Positions 23,222 to 31,399 of a DNA stretch of 64,000 nucleotides are shown piece by piece. The notes below the pieces were generated by a model. It worked only from the letters and a program-made list of their open reading frames with translations. It ran no database searches and had not been told where the DNA came from. The stretch spans positions 181,277-245,276 of the IMG/VR virus record IMGVR_UViG_3300017971_000001; one strand, 5' to 3'. The DNA is from a virus. The position numbers and the translations under genes were made by a program. Every line of letters begins with the position of its first letter. The stretch's first letter is position 1.

Positions 23222-23998
23222 CTAGACCTCAGGTTCGATCGTAGGCCAGACCTCGGACAACAAGCAGCGCGCGAGGTGACCGTCCGCCCAGGCGAGTTCT
23301 TCGTTGTAGGTGCCCCAGGCAGCCCGACGCGTTTCTTCGTTGACGTTGTTCTGATTGGCGCCGTGGCCCGGCCCTCCGTATTCAAGGTTCTCTTCGTCGA
23401 AGAAGCGCTGCCGGTAACAGCCCGCCATTTTCAGCGGCACGGCCTTGAGGTGTTCGTGAGGCTGGCGCCGGCAGCCGATCGAAACGTAGTAAGCGAGCTC
23501 GATCGCTTGGCTGTAGGCTGAGAGGTAAATCCGCGTCACCCTTCGATACTCTGCGCTCTCGCGGAGCTCCTCTCCCGCGACGTCGGGCGGAGTCAGGGTG
23601 GAGCCGTTGACCCATGCCCTTGCAGCTTCGATTGCTCTGTAGGCGAGCTCGGGCAGCCCTGCGATATGAAGGGAATCGCTTTCGACAGCGAACTCGTTGA
23701 TCGAGCGCGTCGCACAATCGGCTGCGAAGAGGACGGCTTCCCGCTGACCGATCGCGGCCTTGTTGAGGATCTCGACGGCGAACGATCCGTCTGAGAACAC
23801 AGGCTCCGGGGTCATGTCGGGCGGGGGAGGGAGAACCTGCTGGGCAATCGGGTCACCGAGATAGCTCGCTAGGGAGACGTTTTCAGGTGCCAGCTGACCA
23901 GCGCGAATGCGCGCGATCAGATTGGCGACTGGGTCGCCCCCGCGGCGAGATCGCCGAATGCCTTCGTCCGCGTTTCTTCGGTAGAGCTTCCGGCGCAC
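23222..23998 (-). CDS. helical-module protein
   Basis: 258 residues; begins with an Arg-rich RRNA segment and the module (ANLIARIRAGQLAPENVSLA, then SYLGDPIAQQV). The rest is helical with a Cys/Arg-rich patch around residues 165-180. Function unknown. Two bases separate it from the 516-residue relative downstream. Confidence 0.65.
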   Translation of the reverse strand: MRRKLYRRNADEGIRRSRRGGDPVANLIARIRAGQLAPENVSLASYLGDPIAQQVLPPPPDMTPEPVFSDGSFAVEILNKAAIGQREAVLFAADCATRSINEFAVESDSLHIAGLPELAYRAIEAARAWVNGSTLTPPDVAGEELRESAEYRRVTRIYLSAYSQAIELAYYVSIGCRRQPHEHLKAVPLKMAGCYRQRFFDEENLEYGGPGHGANQNNVNEETRRAAWGTYNEELAWADGHLARCLLSEVWPTIEPEV

Positions 23999-24006
23999 GG
24001 CGGCTC

Positions 24007-24477
24007 CTAGATCATGGCAATCAGGAGCGGCAGTAGGGCCTTGGCAGCCTTGACGCCGATTTCCTTGAGGGTCTTCTTGAAGTCCTCGACCGCCTGGTCC
24101 AGTTGGCGCTTCTGTTCGTTTCCGCGCTCAGCGGTCGCGATCAGCTTGGCGGTGACCTCGTCCCAGGAGGACTCCTTGATCGAGATCAGCGCAGCCTGCT
24201 TGGCGGAGTCGTCATATCGACCCAGGGCCAGCAGCGAGAAAACTGAGCGCAGGCCGTGCGCGCCCAGGACGACAAAGGTTTCCCGGTTGGCCTCGAGGCT
24301 GTCGAGCGCGAACACAGCCTGTTCGCGCACTTCCTTGAGTTCGCCGTCTCCCGAGGGGACTAGATCGCGAGCCTCCTCGATTGCCTTGTCGAACCCAGAT
24401 TCCACCCATTCCCGCTGGCGCTCAGCGTCCGAGGCGGACTCCAGTCCCTTTTTGATCAGGCTGTCGAGGAGGCTCAT
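24007..24477 (-). CDS. helical protein with hydrophobic C-terminus
   Basis: 156 residues from ATG 24477, with AGGAG seven bases upstream; the longer frame to 24510 lies inside the previous gene. Mostly amphipathic helix, ending in KALLPLLIAMI, a short hydrophobic tail that could touch a membrane. Function unknown. Confidence 0.6.
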   Translation of the reverse strand: MSLLDSLIKKGLESASDAERQREWVESGFDKAIEEARDLVPSGDGELKEVREQAVFALDSLEANRETFVVLGAHGLRSVFSLLALGRYDDSAKQAALISIKESSWDEVTAKLIATAERGNEQKRQLDQAVEDFKKTLKEIGVKAAKALLPLLIAMI

Positions 24478-24487
24478 GCGATCTCTC

Positions 24488-24991
24488 CTAGAAGCCGGGC
24501 GGGTGGGCAATGTCGTGCAGCTTGTAGGGAGGCAGCACGAGGCTACCGCCCTTGGTCTTGCCGCCGAGGAGCTTGGCGGCGACGGCGGGGTTGCTCCGCG
24601 TCTTCCGCTTCTTGCTCGTCTTCTTCTTGGCCTTCTTGCGCGTCGTCTTCTTGCGGGCGGTCTTCTTCTTGGTCGTGCGCTTCTTGGTCGTGCGCTTCTT
24701 CTTGGCCTTCTTGCGCGTCGTCTTCTTCTTGGTCTTCTTCTTGGTCGTCCGCTTCTTGCGCGTCGTCTTCTTCTTGGTCTTCTTCTTGGTTGTGCGCTTC
24801 TTCTTGGCCTTCTTGCGCGTCGTCTTCTTGCGCGTCGTCTTCTTGCGCGTCGTCTTCTTGCGCGTCGTCTTCTTGCGGGCAGTCTTCTTGCGGGCAGTCT
24901 TCTTGGTGGTGCGCTTCTTGGTCGTGCGCTTCTTGGTGGTGCGCTTCTTGGTGGTGCGCTTCTTGGTCGTGCGCTTCTTACGGGCGGCCAT
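24488..24991 (-). CDS. lysine-rich histone-like protein
   Basis: 167 residues. Residues 1-130 are almost entirely repeats of Lys, Thr and Arg such as KKRTTKK, AKKK and RKKTT, like eukaryotic H1 tails and bacterial AlgP/H1-like proteins. The last 30 residues (after RSNP) form a short non-repetitive tail. Expected to bind and condense DNA. The repeat makes an artefactual long frame on the + strand. Confidence 0.7.
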   Translation of the reverse strand: MAARKKRTTKKRTTKKRTTKKRTTKKRTTKKTARKKTARKKTTRKKTTRKKTTRKKTTRKKAKKKRTTKKKTKKKTTRKKRTTKKKTKKKTTRKKAKKKRTTKKRTTKKKTARKKTTRKKAKKKTSKKRKTRSNPAVAAKLLGGKTKGGSLVLPPYKLHDIAHPPGF

Positions 24992-24993
24992 GG

Positions 24994-25368
24994 CTACTTG
25001 TCCTCCAGGAGTTCGTCGTTTTCGTCGCCAGGAAGCTCGATCGGCTTCAGGTTGAGTTGCTTGGGGTCAGGGCCTTCGTCCAGCTGGAACTGGATCGAGT
25101 GCCAGGAGAATCGGTTGGCGTGCAGCGCGTTGAGCAGCTTCTGGGTCAGCGTCTTGACCCTGGGGGGCGTCGCGGCGAGGTCGGCGCTGGTGATTCCAGC
25201 AACGCCGCCGGCGCTTTCTCCGGCGACGACCTTCGAAGCGAGTTCGTGGTAACGCTCGCTTGCGGCGACGCCAACCGCGGTCGTGTCGATCACGGCCTCG
25301 GTCGCTACAGACCAGCACCCGCTGGTGAATGCCGTCAGCGCGATCAGCAACATGGTTCGTTGGAGCAT
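24994..25368 (-). CDS. small lipoprotein
   Basis: 124 residues from ATG 25368, with GGGAAGAG just upstream. Residues 1-17 form a signal peptide with a lipobox-like FTSGC (Cys18). The mature part is soluble and of unknown fold. Candidate outer-membrane lysis or entry lipoprotein; only the lipidation signal is supported. Confidence 0.55.
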   Translation of the reverse strand: MLQRTMLLIALTAFTSGCWSVATEAVIDTTAVGVAASERYHELASKVVAGESAGGVAGITSADLAATPPRVKTLTQKLLNALHANRFSWHSIQFQLDEGPDPKQLNLKPIELPGDENDELLEDK

Positions 25369-25418
25369 GGTCTCTTCCCTTAGTTCAAAACTACCAGGCT
25401 TCTTGAGCCCTGCAGATT

Positions 25419-25838
25419 TTAGCGCCGGTCGCTGTTCCACAAACGGCACCAGCCCTTTTTGTCGATCGTTCCGCCGACCTGGGAGCAGACGACGTCGCCC
25501 TCCGAAAGGTTCTGGTAGCTGCTCGAGCAGTTGCTGCACTGCTGGGTCCCGACGGGCTTCGGCTGGTACGCTGCGTCCTCTTTGCTCATTTTCAGCGGGG
25601 CAGTCCCGGTGCCGAGCATGCTGTAGAGCAGGGGAACTTGGGATCGATCGGCTAGGGGGAGTCGGCGAAAGATTCCTGTGTAGGCCTTGACCATGGACGG
25701 CCCAAGTTGCGAGAGGTGGACCCCTTCGTGGAGGAGCTCAGCGGCAAGTTGCTCGAATTCGAGGGCGGCGAATTCGTCTGCCTTGACCCCGGCTCTGGGG
25801 TAGGTGTAGCGCTCTCCGCTCTCTTCGCTTTCGCTCAA
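25419..25838 (-). CDS. protein with HiPIP-like cysteine pattern
   Basis: 139 residues. The C-terminus has QCSNC, then a Cys in DVVCSQVGG, then GWCRLW, the spacing and GWC-x-W ending seen in high-potential iron-sulfur proteins and in small phage proteins of that pattern. The N-terminal 90 residues are helical. It may bind a 4Fe-4S cluster or zinc; role unknown. Confidence 0.55.
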   Translation of the reverse strand: MSESEESGERYTYPRAGVKADEFAALEFEQLAAELLHEGVHLSQLGPSMVKAYTGIFRRLPLADRSQVPLLYSMLGTGTAPLKMSKEDAAYQPKPVGTQQCSNCSSSYQNLSEGDVVCSQVGGTIDKKGWCRLWNSDRR

Positions 25839-26176
25839 TCCTTGATCTTCCTTAGGCGCTTCAGGAGCTCTTCGTCGTCGAGGCCTTCTTCGTCGAGGCA
25901 GTCGTCGCTGTCGAGGATCGATTGCTCCGACATTGCCCGAAAAGCCATGCGCGTCTTCTTGGGAAGGGAGATCTTACTCGAGGGGGGCTTCTTCTTCACA
26001 GGAGCGGAAGAAGGCGGAGGCGGCGGCGGGGGGCAGACTGCACCGGCTCCATTGACTCCATTGACGCCCTTCCTCAGATATCGACGGGTCTCTGAGCGTT
26101 GCGCCTTGGCGTGAATCTTGGGAAGGGCTTCGTCGATCTTCGCCAAGATCTCGTCCAGGGTCTCTTTGTTCTGCAT
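25835..26176 (-). CDS. charged low-complexity protein
   Basis: 113 residues: a Lys/Glu helix, a Pro-rich run (seven Pro), a Lys/Ser segment, then an acidic Asp/Glu/Leu C-terminus. Its ATG overlaps the previous TAA. Probably disordered; function unknown. Confidence 0.5.
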   Translation of the reverse strand: MQNKETLDEILAKIDEALPKIHAKAQRSETRRYLRKGVNGVNGAGAVCPPPPPPPSSAPVKKKPPSSKISLPKKTRMAFRAMSEQSILDSDDCLDEEGLDDEELLKRLRKIKD

Positions 26177-26517
26177 TACTCGTCTCCGTCGAGTTCTTCT
26201 TCGATCTCTGGAGGCTCGAGGCCAGCCAGGGCCTCGACGGATCGTTGCACGCGGACGGCAAGTCGCAACATGCGCTCTTGCAGTTGATCCGTGCGCTCCT
26301 GCGATTCTGTGCGAATCGTGAGGACTTCGTCCTTGAGCGCGTTGATTTGATCCTGGAGTTGCTGCTCTCGAGAGAGGCCCTCGAGCCTCTCCATGAACTG
26401 CGTCCGCTCGGTTTCCCGGGCCTGCCAGAGTTTCCAGGAAATGGTCGCCAAGACGATCGCAACAGGACCCGACCCTGCGAGGACCTCAACGGCGCGACTA
26501 AGGAGTGTGGCTTCCAC
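26176..26517 (-). CDS. single-TM coiled-coil protein, first gene of the minus-strand unit
   Basis: 113 residues if started at GTG 26517 (GAGG five bases upstream); the frame extends to TTG 26583. A membrane helix (PVAIVLATISWKLW) near the N-terminus is followed by a coiled coil of about 70 residues and an acidic end. This N-in, coiled-coil-out layout is typical of inner-membrane spanins, but also of virion proteins. Confidence 0.55.
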   Translation of the reverse strand: MEATLLSRAVEVLAGSGPVAIVLATISWKLWQARETERTQFMERLEGLSREQQLQDQINALKDEVLTIRTESQERTDQLQERMLRLAVRVQRSVEALAGLEPPEIEEELDGDE

Positions 26518-26583
26518 GTTGGCCTCGCTCTCTGCTTTCTCTTTCAAGCGTACGGGGTTTTCCGCCCCCTGCAATCTGCCCAA

Positions 26584-26837
26584 AGGGCAGTGTTCGATAT
26601 TGGAGGTGAGGGGGAGATAAGGGGGAGCGCGCGGCGCGCTGCTGCGTAGGCGCGCGCGTCTACTTGCACACGAGAAGAATATTTTTTGAAAGTGTTGGTC
26701 ACGCTGACTTCACGCAGTTGCAAGTGCATGAGAGTGTGGAAAAAACTGATCGAGAGGCCTGGACCCTATAGGTGGGTCACCTCAACAAAACGAGGTTAGC
26801 AGGAAGGCGTTTTTCCGATTTCCGGGCCTGCGAATTC
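26584..26837. promoter_or_regulatory. divergent intergenic region with probable promoters
   Basis: This 254-base stretch separates the minus-strand unit from the rightward virion genes. It is partly AT-rich (ATATTTTTTGAAA near 26685-26700) and contains CGCGCGGCGCGC and GGCGCGCGCG runs around 26630-26658. TATAGG near 26768 could serve the + strand and TATTCT (complement near 26685) the - strand, but no -35 is convincing. Its position makes promoters here likely. Confidence 0.4.
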
Positions 26838-27284
26838 ATGGCGAAGTCAGAAGATATTACGGAGGCCCCGAAGATCCCCAAGAAGGGCGAGAAGGGCGTG
26901 ACCGATCGGTTCGTGGCCTGCAACGCCGCGCCGTGGAGTCACCCGGAAGAGCCTTCAGCGTGCCGTGTCCGCTGGTCATGGAACAAGAAGCTCCACTTTT
27001 TCGCGACTTGCCCTGTCTGCCGAGCTCGGACCTTCCTGAACGACTGGCGCGTCGAGGACGGCTACAACGTAGTCGAGGCGGAGTCCCAGGGCTTGAAGCC
27101 TTACGGGCTCAAGCGTGGCGAAAAGGAGATCCTCCTCCGAGAGCTTGGGCTCCGTCCTGCCACGCCGACTCAATATCCGATTCCGCCGCCGCCCCGCCTT
27201 CCGCCACCGATCTACCGAGGACTTCCTCAGCCGCCCCGTATGCGCCTGATCAAGAAGTCGAGCAAGAAGTCAAAGAAGAAGTAG
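26838..27284 (+). CDS. zinc-site protein with Pro-rich, Lys-rich tail
   Basis: 148 residues from ATG 26838 (an in-frame upstream start at 26772 is less likely). Cys residues at CNAAPW, CRVRW and CPVC form a probable zinc site in residues 25-75. A Pro-rich stretch and a KKSSKKSKKK tail end the protein. Probably nucleic-acid binding. Confidence 0.55.
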   Translation: MAKSEDITEAPKIPKKGEKGVTDRFVACNAAPWSHPEEPSACRVRWSWNKKLHFFATCPVCRARTFLNDWRVEDGYNVVEAESQGLKPYGLKRGEKEILLRELGLRPATPTQYPIPPPPRLPPPIYRGLPQPPRMRLIKKSSKKSKKK

Positions 27285-27308
27285 CGAGCGACTCGCCAGA
27301 GGAGAGAC

Positions 27309-30008
27309 ATGAGCGACGTTGATCACGAAGACGATCACGAAGACGATCACGACGATTCGCCGCCGGTGTTCGAGGACGATCACGAAGACGAGGCGCCGCC
27401 TCCGCCGCGCCAGGAGTCGCGTCCTCGGCGTCGCAGCGGCGGTTCCCGTCAGCAGCGCCCTCGCCGGAACCGCGATCGTCCTTACGACGACGGTTACAGC
27501 CAGGAGCCCAACTACTTCAACCGCGGTTTCGATCCCCGTCGGCGCGGGCCCCGTCCGCTGGATCTTGCGCAAGAGCGCGACGAGGCCTTTTTGCGCGTGA
27601 AGCGCGTCAAGGTCAGCAAGGGCTGCGACGAGGACGAGGTCGGAATCGGTCACGCCGGCATGGTCGCCGACGAGCTCGGCTTCGAGGAGGAGATCTCCAA
27701 GAGGTTCGGCGGAGGCGTCTACGAGGTCACCGGTCTCTACGACGGACGGCTGAAGGCGACCAAGGTCACGATCGCTGGCAAGAGCAAGCCGATCGGAAAT
27801 ACCGAGAAGGAAGAGGACGAAGACGAGGAAGAGGAGGAGCTCACGGATCTCTCCGCGATCTCTTCGTTCCGCCGTCGGCGGCGTTCATACGACGACGAGG
27901 ACTACGACCTCGGAGGGTCCATGCGAGGAGGCTACGACGACTACCCCAGCCGGCGCCGGCGCTACGGAGGCGGTTACCGGAGTCGCTACGGTCGAGGCGG
28001 CTATGAGGGGGGATACGGAGACGGGCCCTACGGCGGAGGCTCCGGATACGGTGGCTACGGGGGGCCCGGCGGCCCCGGCGGCTACGGACGCGATCCCTAC
28101 GGCGGGGGCGGTTATGGCGGAGGGGGCTATGGAGGCCCTGGCGGCTACGGGCCTCATGCTCCCGCCCCTGGCCCGCACCAGTTCCAGCCGAATCCCGGTC
28201 TGCCTGGTCCTGCCGGTCAGTTCGGCCAGAACCCCTACACGTCGCCTCAACAGCCTGGCCAGCAGGGCGTCTACGTCAAGAACGACGACAGCAAGAACGA
28301 GGAGCTTGAGGCCCTGCGCGAGGAACTCGAGGCCATGCGTGAGAAGGCGCAGGAGGTCGCTGATCGCGCTGCTGAGGAGCGCGAGAACCGGCGGCTTGAG
28401 GAAATGCGCCACCAGCACGCCGAGCGCGAGCAGGAGCTCAAGCGCCTGATCGACTCCATGAAGGGCGACAGCGAGCGCCAAATGGAACTCCTGCGCCAGC
28501 AGGCTGAGAAGCAGGTAGAGGAACTCCGCCGGCACATGGAGCAGCGCGAACGCGACGCCAAGGAGCAGCAGGCCAAGCTCGAGCAGGCCCTGCGCGAGAG
28601 TAGCCGCGATCACCAGAACACGATCGCGCAAATGCAGACACAGTTCCAGTCCGCGCTCGCTCAGGCCCAGGCCGCTGAGGGCAAGGGCGGCACCGCGATC
28701 GAGAAAATGCTCGAAATGCAAATGATCCAAATGCAGCAGGGTCAGCAGCGTTTGGAGCAGGAGCGGCTCGATCGCGAAATGCGCTGGCGTGAGGAGCGCG
28801 AGCTCAAGCGCGCCGAGGCGGACAAGCGCGAGGTTGAGTACCGGCGCGACAAGGACCGCCAGGAAGAAGTGCGCCGGGAGGACCGCGAGCGCGAGGAGGC
28901 CCGTCGGCGCGAGAGCGAGCGCCACTACCAGCAAATGCTGGAAATGGGCATGCAGCAGCGCCAGACGCCCGAGCAAATGCTCGCCATGCTCAAGACCATG
29001 GTCGACCTCACTCCCCGCGAGAACGCGACCGAGAAGGTCATGGAGCTCGCCCAGGCTGCTATGGCCATGCGCGAACTCCTCGGCGGGAACGAGCAGTCCG
29101 AGAACAAGTGGGCCGATATCGTCGAGCGCGGCGGCAAGGCTCTCGTCAGCGCGGTCGGCAACCTTCAGGCCAATCGGGCTCAGGCTCAGCAGCAGCAACA
29201 GCAGGCGCTCGTGGCTCAGCAGCAGGCTATGCAGGCCCTGCCGGGCCCGCAGCAGCAGGCTCAGCGACAACTGGCCATGCAGCAGGCGATCGCTGCTCAG
29301 CGACAGCAGCAGGCCATGCAGGCTCAGCAGGCCCACGCTCAACAGAACGCTGCTCCCGAGCAGCGCGAGCCGCAGCCGGAGCACTGGGGTCGGGTTCTGG
29401 GCTTCACGGTCGATTCGTTCAACTCGGGGAACGACCCCGACTCGACGGCGACTCACTTGCACACCATGGTCACCGTGGGCATGCAGGTGCCTCAGATCAT
29501 GGAGAAGCTCGAGGAGACGTCCCCCGACGAACTCCGTTTCCAGCTGGGCTTCCTCCAGCTTTCCCCGGAAATGCAGTCGAGTCCCTTCCTGGCCAAGGTC
29601 AACCAGTTGGTCGCGGTCATGGACACCCCGGAAGGTAAGGCGTGGGTCACCGCGCTGCTCGAGTCGATCTGCGAAATCCAGAGCGAGATTCGCGAGGCGC
29701 GTTACGGAGCCGAGCAGGCGCAGGCCCAGGCGCAGACTCAGCCTGTTCACCACGCCCAGTCGCACCAGGGCCCTCGGGCCCAGAGCTCTCAGGTTCAGCA
29801 GGCCCAGGTTCAGCAGCCTCAGATCGAGCGCCCGCCCCACCCGCCGGCCGGCGGAACGTCGGCGCAGTTCGCAGCCAACAGCAACGGCGCGGACCTCGAA
29901 GACGAGGAGGACTTCTCCAGTCCGCAGGAGGGCGGGAGCTCCGAGGCGTTCGCGGCCCAGTCTCGCGGGCCGGCGGGCGAACCGCCCCGCGGTGAGTGGA
30001 ACGAGTAG
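27309..30008 (+). CDS. 899-residue coiled-coil protein with glycine/tyrosine-rich region
   Basis: Order of parts: an Asp/His-rich acidic start (residues 1-40), an Arg-rich segment, a small beta domain at residues 90-160 with KRFGGGVYEV, an acidic patch, a Gly/Tyr/Arg-rich low-complexity region (195-280, GGYGG repeats), a long coiled coil (325-600), a Gln/Ala-rich run (620-690), a helical domain (695-800) and a disordered C-terminus. Low-complexity GY/RGG regions promote RNA binding and phase separation. A virion core or assembly protein is likely. Ends at a terminator. Confidence 0.7.
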   Translation: MSDVDHEDDHEDDHDDSPPVFEDDHEDEAPPPPRQESRPRRRSGGSRQQRPRRNRDRPYDDGYSQEPNYFNRGFDPRRRGPRPLDLAQERDEAFLRVKRVKVSKGCDEDEVGIGHAGMVADELGFEEEISKRFGGGVYEVTGLYDGRLKATKVTIAGKSKPIGNTEKEEDEDEEEEELTDLSAISSFRRRRRSYDDEDYDLGGSMRGGYDDYPSRRRRYGGGYRSRYGRGGYEGGYGDGPYGGGSGYGGYGGPGGPGGYGRDPYGGGGYGGGGYGGPGGYGPHAPAPGPHQFQPNPGLPGPAGQFGQNPYTSPQQPGQQGVYVKNDDSKNEELEALREELEAMREKAQEVADRAAEERENRRLEEMRHQHAEREQELKRLIDSMKGDSERQMELLRQQAEKQVEELRRHMEQRERDAKEQQAKLEQALRESSRDHQNTIAQMQTQFQSALAQAQAAEGKGGTAIEKMLEMQMIQMQQGQQRLEQERLDREMRWREERELKRAEADKREVEYRRDKDRQEEVRREDREREEARRRESERHYQQMLEMGMQQRQTPEQMLAMLKTMVDLTPRENATEKVMELAQAAMAMRELLGGNEQSENKWADIVERGGKALVSAVGNLQANRAQAQQQQQQALVAQQQAMQALPGPQQQAQRQLAMQQAIAAQRQQQAMQAQQAHAQQNAAPEQREPQPEHWGRVLGFTVDSFNSGNDPDSTATHLHTMVTVGMQVPQIMEKLEETSPDELRFQLGFLQLSPEMQSSPFLAKVNQLVAVMDTPEGKAWVTALLESICEIQSEIREARYGAEQAQAQAQTQPVHHAQSHQGPRAQSSQVQQAQVQQPQIERPPHPPAGGTSAQFAANSNGADLEDEEDFSSPQEGGSSEAFAAQSRGPAGEPPRGEWNE

Positions 30009-30034
30009 AACAACAACTCCTGTTGCAGAGGGGT

Positions 30035-30068
30035 GCGGGCTCGGGGGAACTCGGGCCCGCGCCTTTTT
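30035..30068 (+). terminator. intrinsic terminator
   Basis: GCGGGC (30035-30040) pairs with GCCCGC (30055-30060), extended inward by TCGGG/CTCGG with one wobble pair, then TTTTT at 30064-30068. It separates the 899-residue protein gene from the next coiled-coil gene. Confidence 0.75.
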
Positions 30069-30114
30069 GAGCAGGGGCGCAGCCGCGGGTTAGTCTGAAG
30101 TGAGGAGTTCCGTC

Positions 30115-30930
30115 ATGTCGTATTTGCAAATGTCCGGCCTCTTCGACAACGCCGACTGGGCCAAGGCCGCCGGTAGCACGACCGACGTTTTCGGCTTGCG
30201 CGCCAAGGAGGCCCGCAAGGCTGCCGAGGAGCAGCAAGAGCACGAGCGCATGCTGCAGGCTCAGACTTTTGAGCAGCGGCGTCTTGTGAGTCAGGACGAG
30301 CGAGAGGCCGCCGCGGTCGATCGCATGCGGGACCGGGTCCGTCTCAAGGTCCAGGAGATCGAGCAGGTCGCACTCTCTGCTGCCCAGGCAATGGAGAAGG
30401 CCCGGAAGTTGATCGAGCTCCCCCAGCTGGCTGGCGACCCAGTCCTCGAGGAAGTGGAGAGCGAGATCGGCTCGCTCGAAGTGGCTGTTGTCCAGATCCA
30501 GGCCGGGACCGTGGTTGACACGGCGACGTTCGACACCAAGCGCCTCGCCGTTGCCTACAGCGACGCCCAGGCGGGCCTGATTGCCATGCGCTCGATTCTC
30601 TCCAGGGCTCTGGGCGTCGTCGAAAAGTTGGAAGGGCGCCTGAACGAGCTCAAGGCAGAGCGCCGTCGCCTGCAGGAGCTCGAGCGTCAGCGGCAAGCCC
30701 AGCTGGCCCAGGAGAAGGCGCGCCAGCGGGCGGCTGAAGCAGCGGCGCGCGAGCGCGAGCAGAAGGCTCGGCAAGAGGCTGAGCGCCAGGCGCGTCTTGA
30801 GAGGATTCAGGCGATCCGTCGCCTGGACGATCAAATCGCCCGCGAGCGCGCTGCGATCCGTCGCCTCAAGACGGAAGTCGTGGAGATTCGTGCGCGGGCT
30901 GCGGAGCGCGCTGCCCTGGCAAGGAGTTAG
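30115..30930 (+). CDS. coiled-coil protein with virion-type N-terminal motif
   Basis: 271 residues from ATG 30115 (GAGG upstream). The N-terminus MSYLQMSGLFDNA resembles the starts of later genes such as MSYLTMSDLGALG at 36014. Two long coiled coils (residues 25-110 and 165-270, very rich in Arg, Glu, Gln, Ala) flank a hydrophobic helical middle. Likely a structural or scaffolding protein. Confidence 0.65.
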   Translation: MSYLQMSGLFDNADWAKAAGSTTDVFGLRAKEARKAAEEQQEHERMLQAQTFEQRRLVSQDEREAAAVDRMRDRVRLKVQEIEQVALSAAQAMEKARKLIELPQLAGDPVLEEVESEIGSLEVAVVQIQAGTVVDTATFDTKRLAVAYSDAQAGLIAMRSILSRALGVVEKLEGRLNELKAERRRLQELERQRQAQLAQEKARQRAAEAAAREREQKARQEAERQARLERIQAIRRLDDQIARERAAIRRLKTEVVEIRARAAERAALARS

Positions 30931-30932
30931 TT

Positions 30933-31340
30933 ATGGCGAAGGACGACGTCAACGATCCGGGCCAGAAGTTCCTGCGCGACTTCTTGAGCCAACTCATGGC
31001 GCTGCAGCGAACGAATCAAGAGCTCGTCCAGGTCATGCTGAAGACGTATCAGCAGCAGCAGCAGATCCTGACCCAGCAGGCGAGCCTCACCCAGCAGATC
31101 GGGAATATGACGGCTCACCTGGACGGCCTGAGCCAGCGCGCGGACTACCTCTACGAGCGCATGGGCGAGCTCGGCTCGATCTTGATCGACGAGCAGCAGC
31201 CCCAGAGCCAGACGTATTACCCGACCCAGCCGACGCACTACGCTCCGAACCCGATCGAGCAGATCGGCGGCGCTGTCGCGAACACGCTTTTCGGTGCCGG
31301 GGCGACGCAGCGACGCAGTGGCAGGCGCCGGAGGCGCTGA
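30933..31340 (+). CDS. coiled-coil protein with polybasic tail
   Basis: 135 residues. Residues 10-85 form a Gln/Leu coiled coil, followed by a Pro/Tyr/Gln linker and a RRSGRRRRR C-terminus that could bind DNA. Two bases after the preceding gene, so co-transcribed. Confidence 0.6.
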   Translation: MAKDDVNDPGQKFLRDFLSQLMALQRTNQELVQVMLKTYQQQQQILTQQASLTQQIGNMTAHLDGLSQRADYLYERMGELGSILIDEQQPQSQTYYPTQPTHYAPNPIEQIGGAVANTLFGAGATQRRSGRRRRR

Positions 31341-31399
31341 TAGGCTGAAAGCAAGTCTCGACTTGCGCACTTTTTAGTGCAAAGCCTGCGGAGCCTTTT

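Noticed and set aside
24014-25252. 412-codon + strand frame with LLGRALLG repeats
   Set aside because: The repeat is the reverse complement of the Lys-rich histone-like gene at 24488.
27885-29840. 651-codon open frame on the - strand
   Set aside because: Leu/Ala/His-rich antisense shadow of the 899-residue coiled-coil gene.
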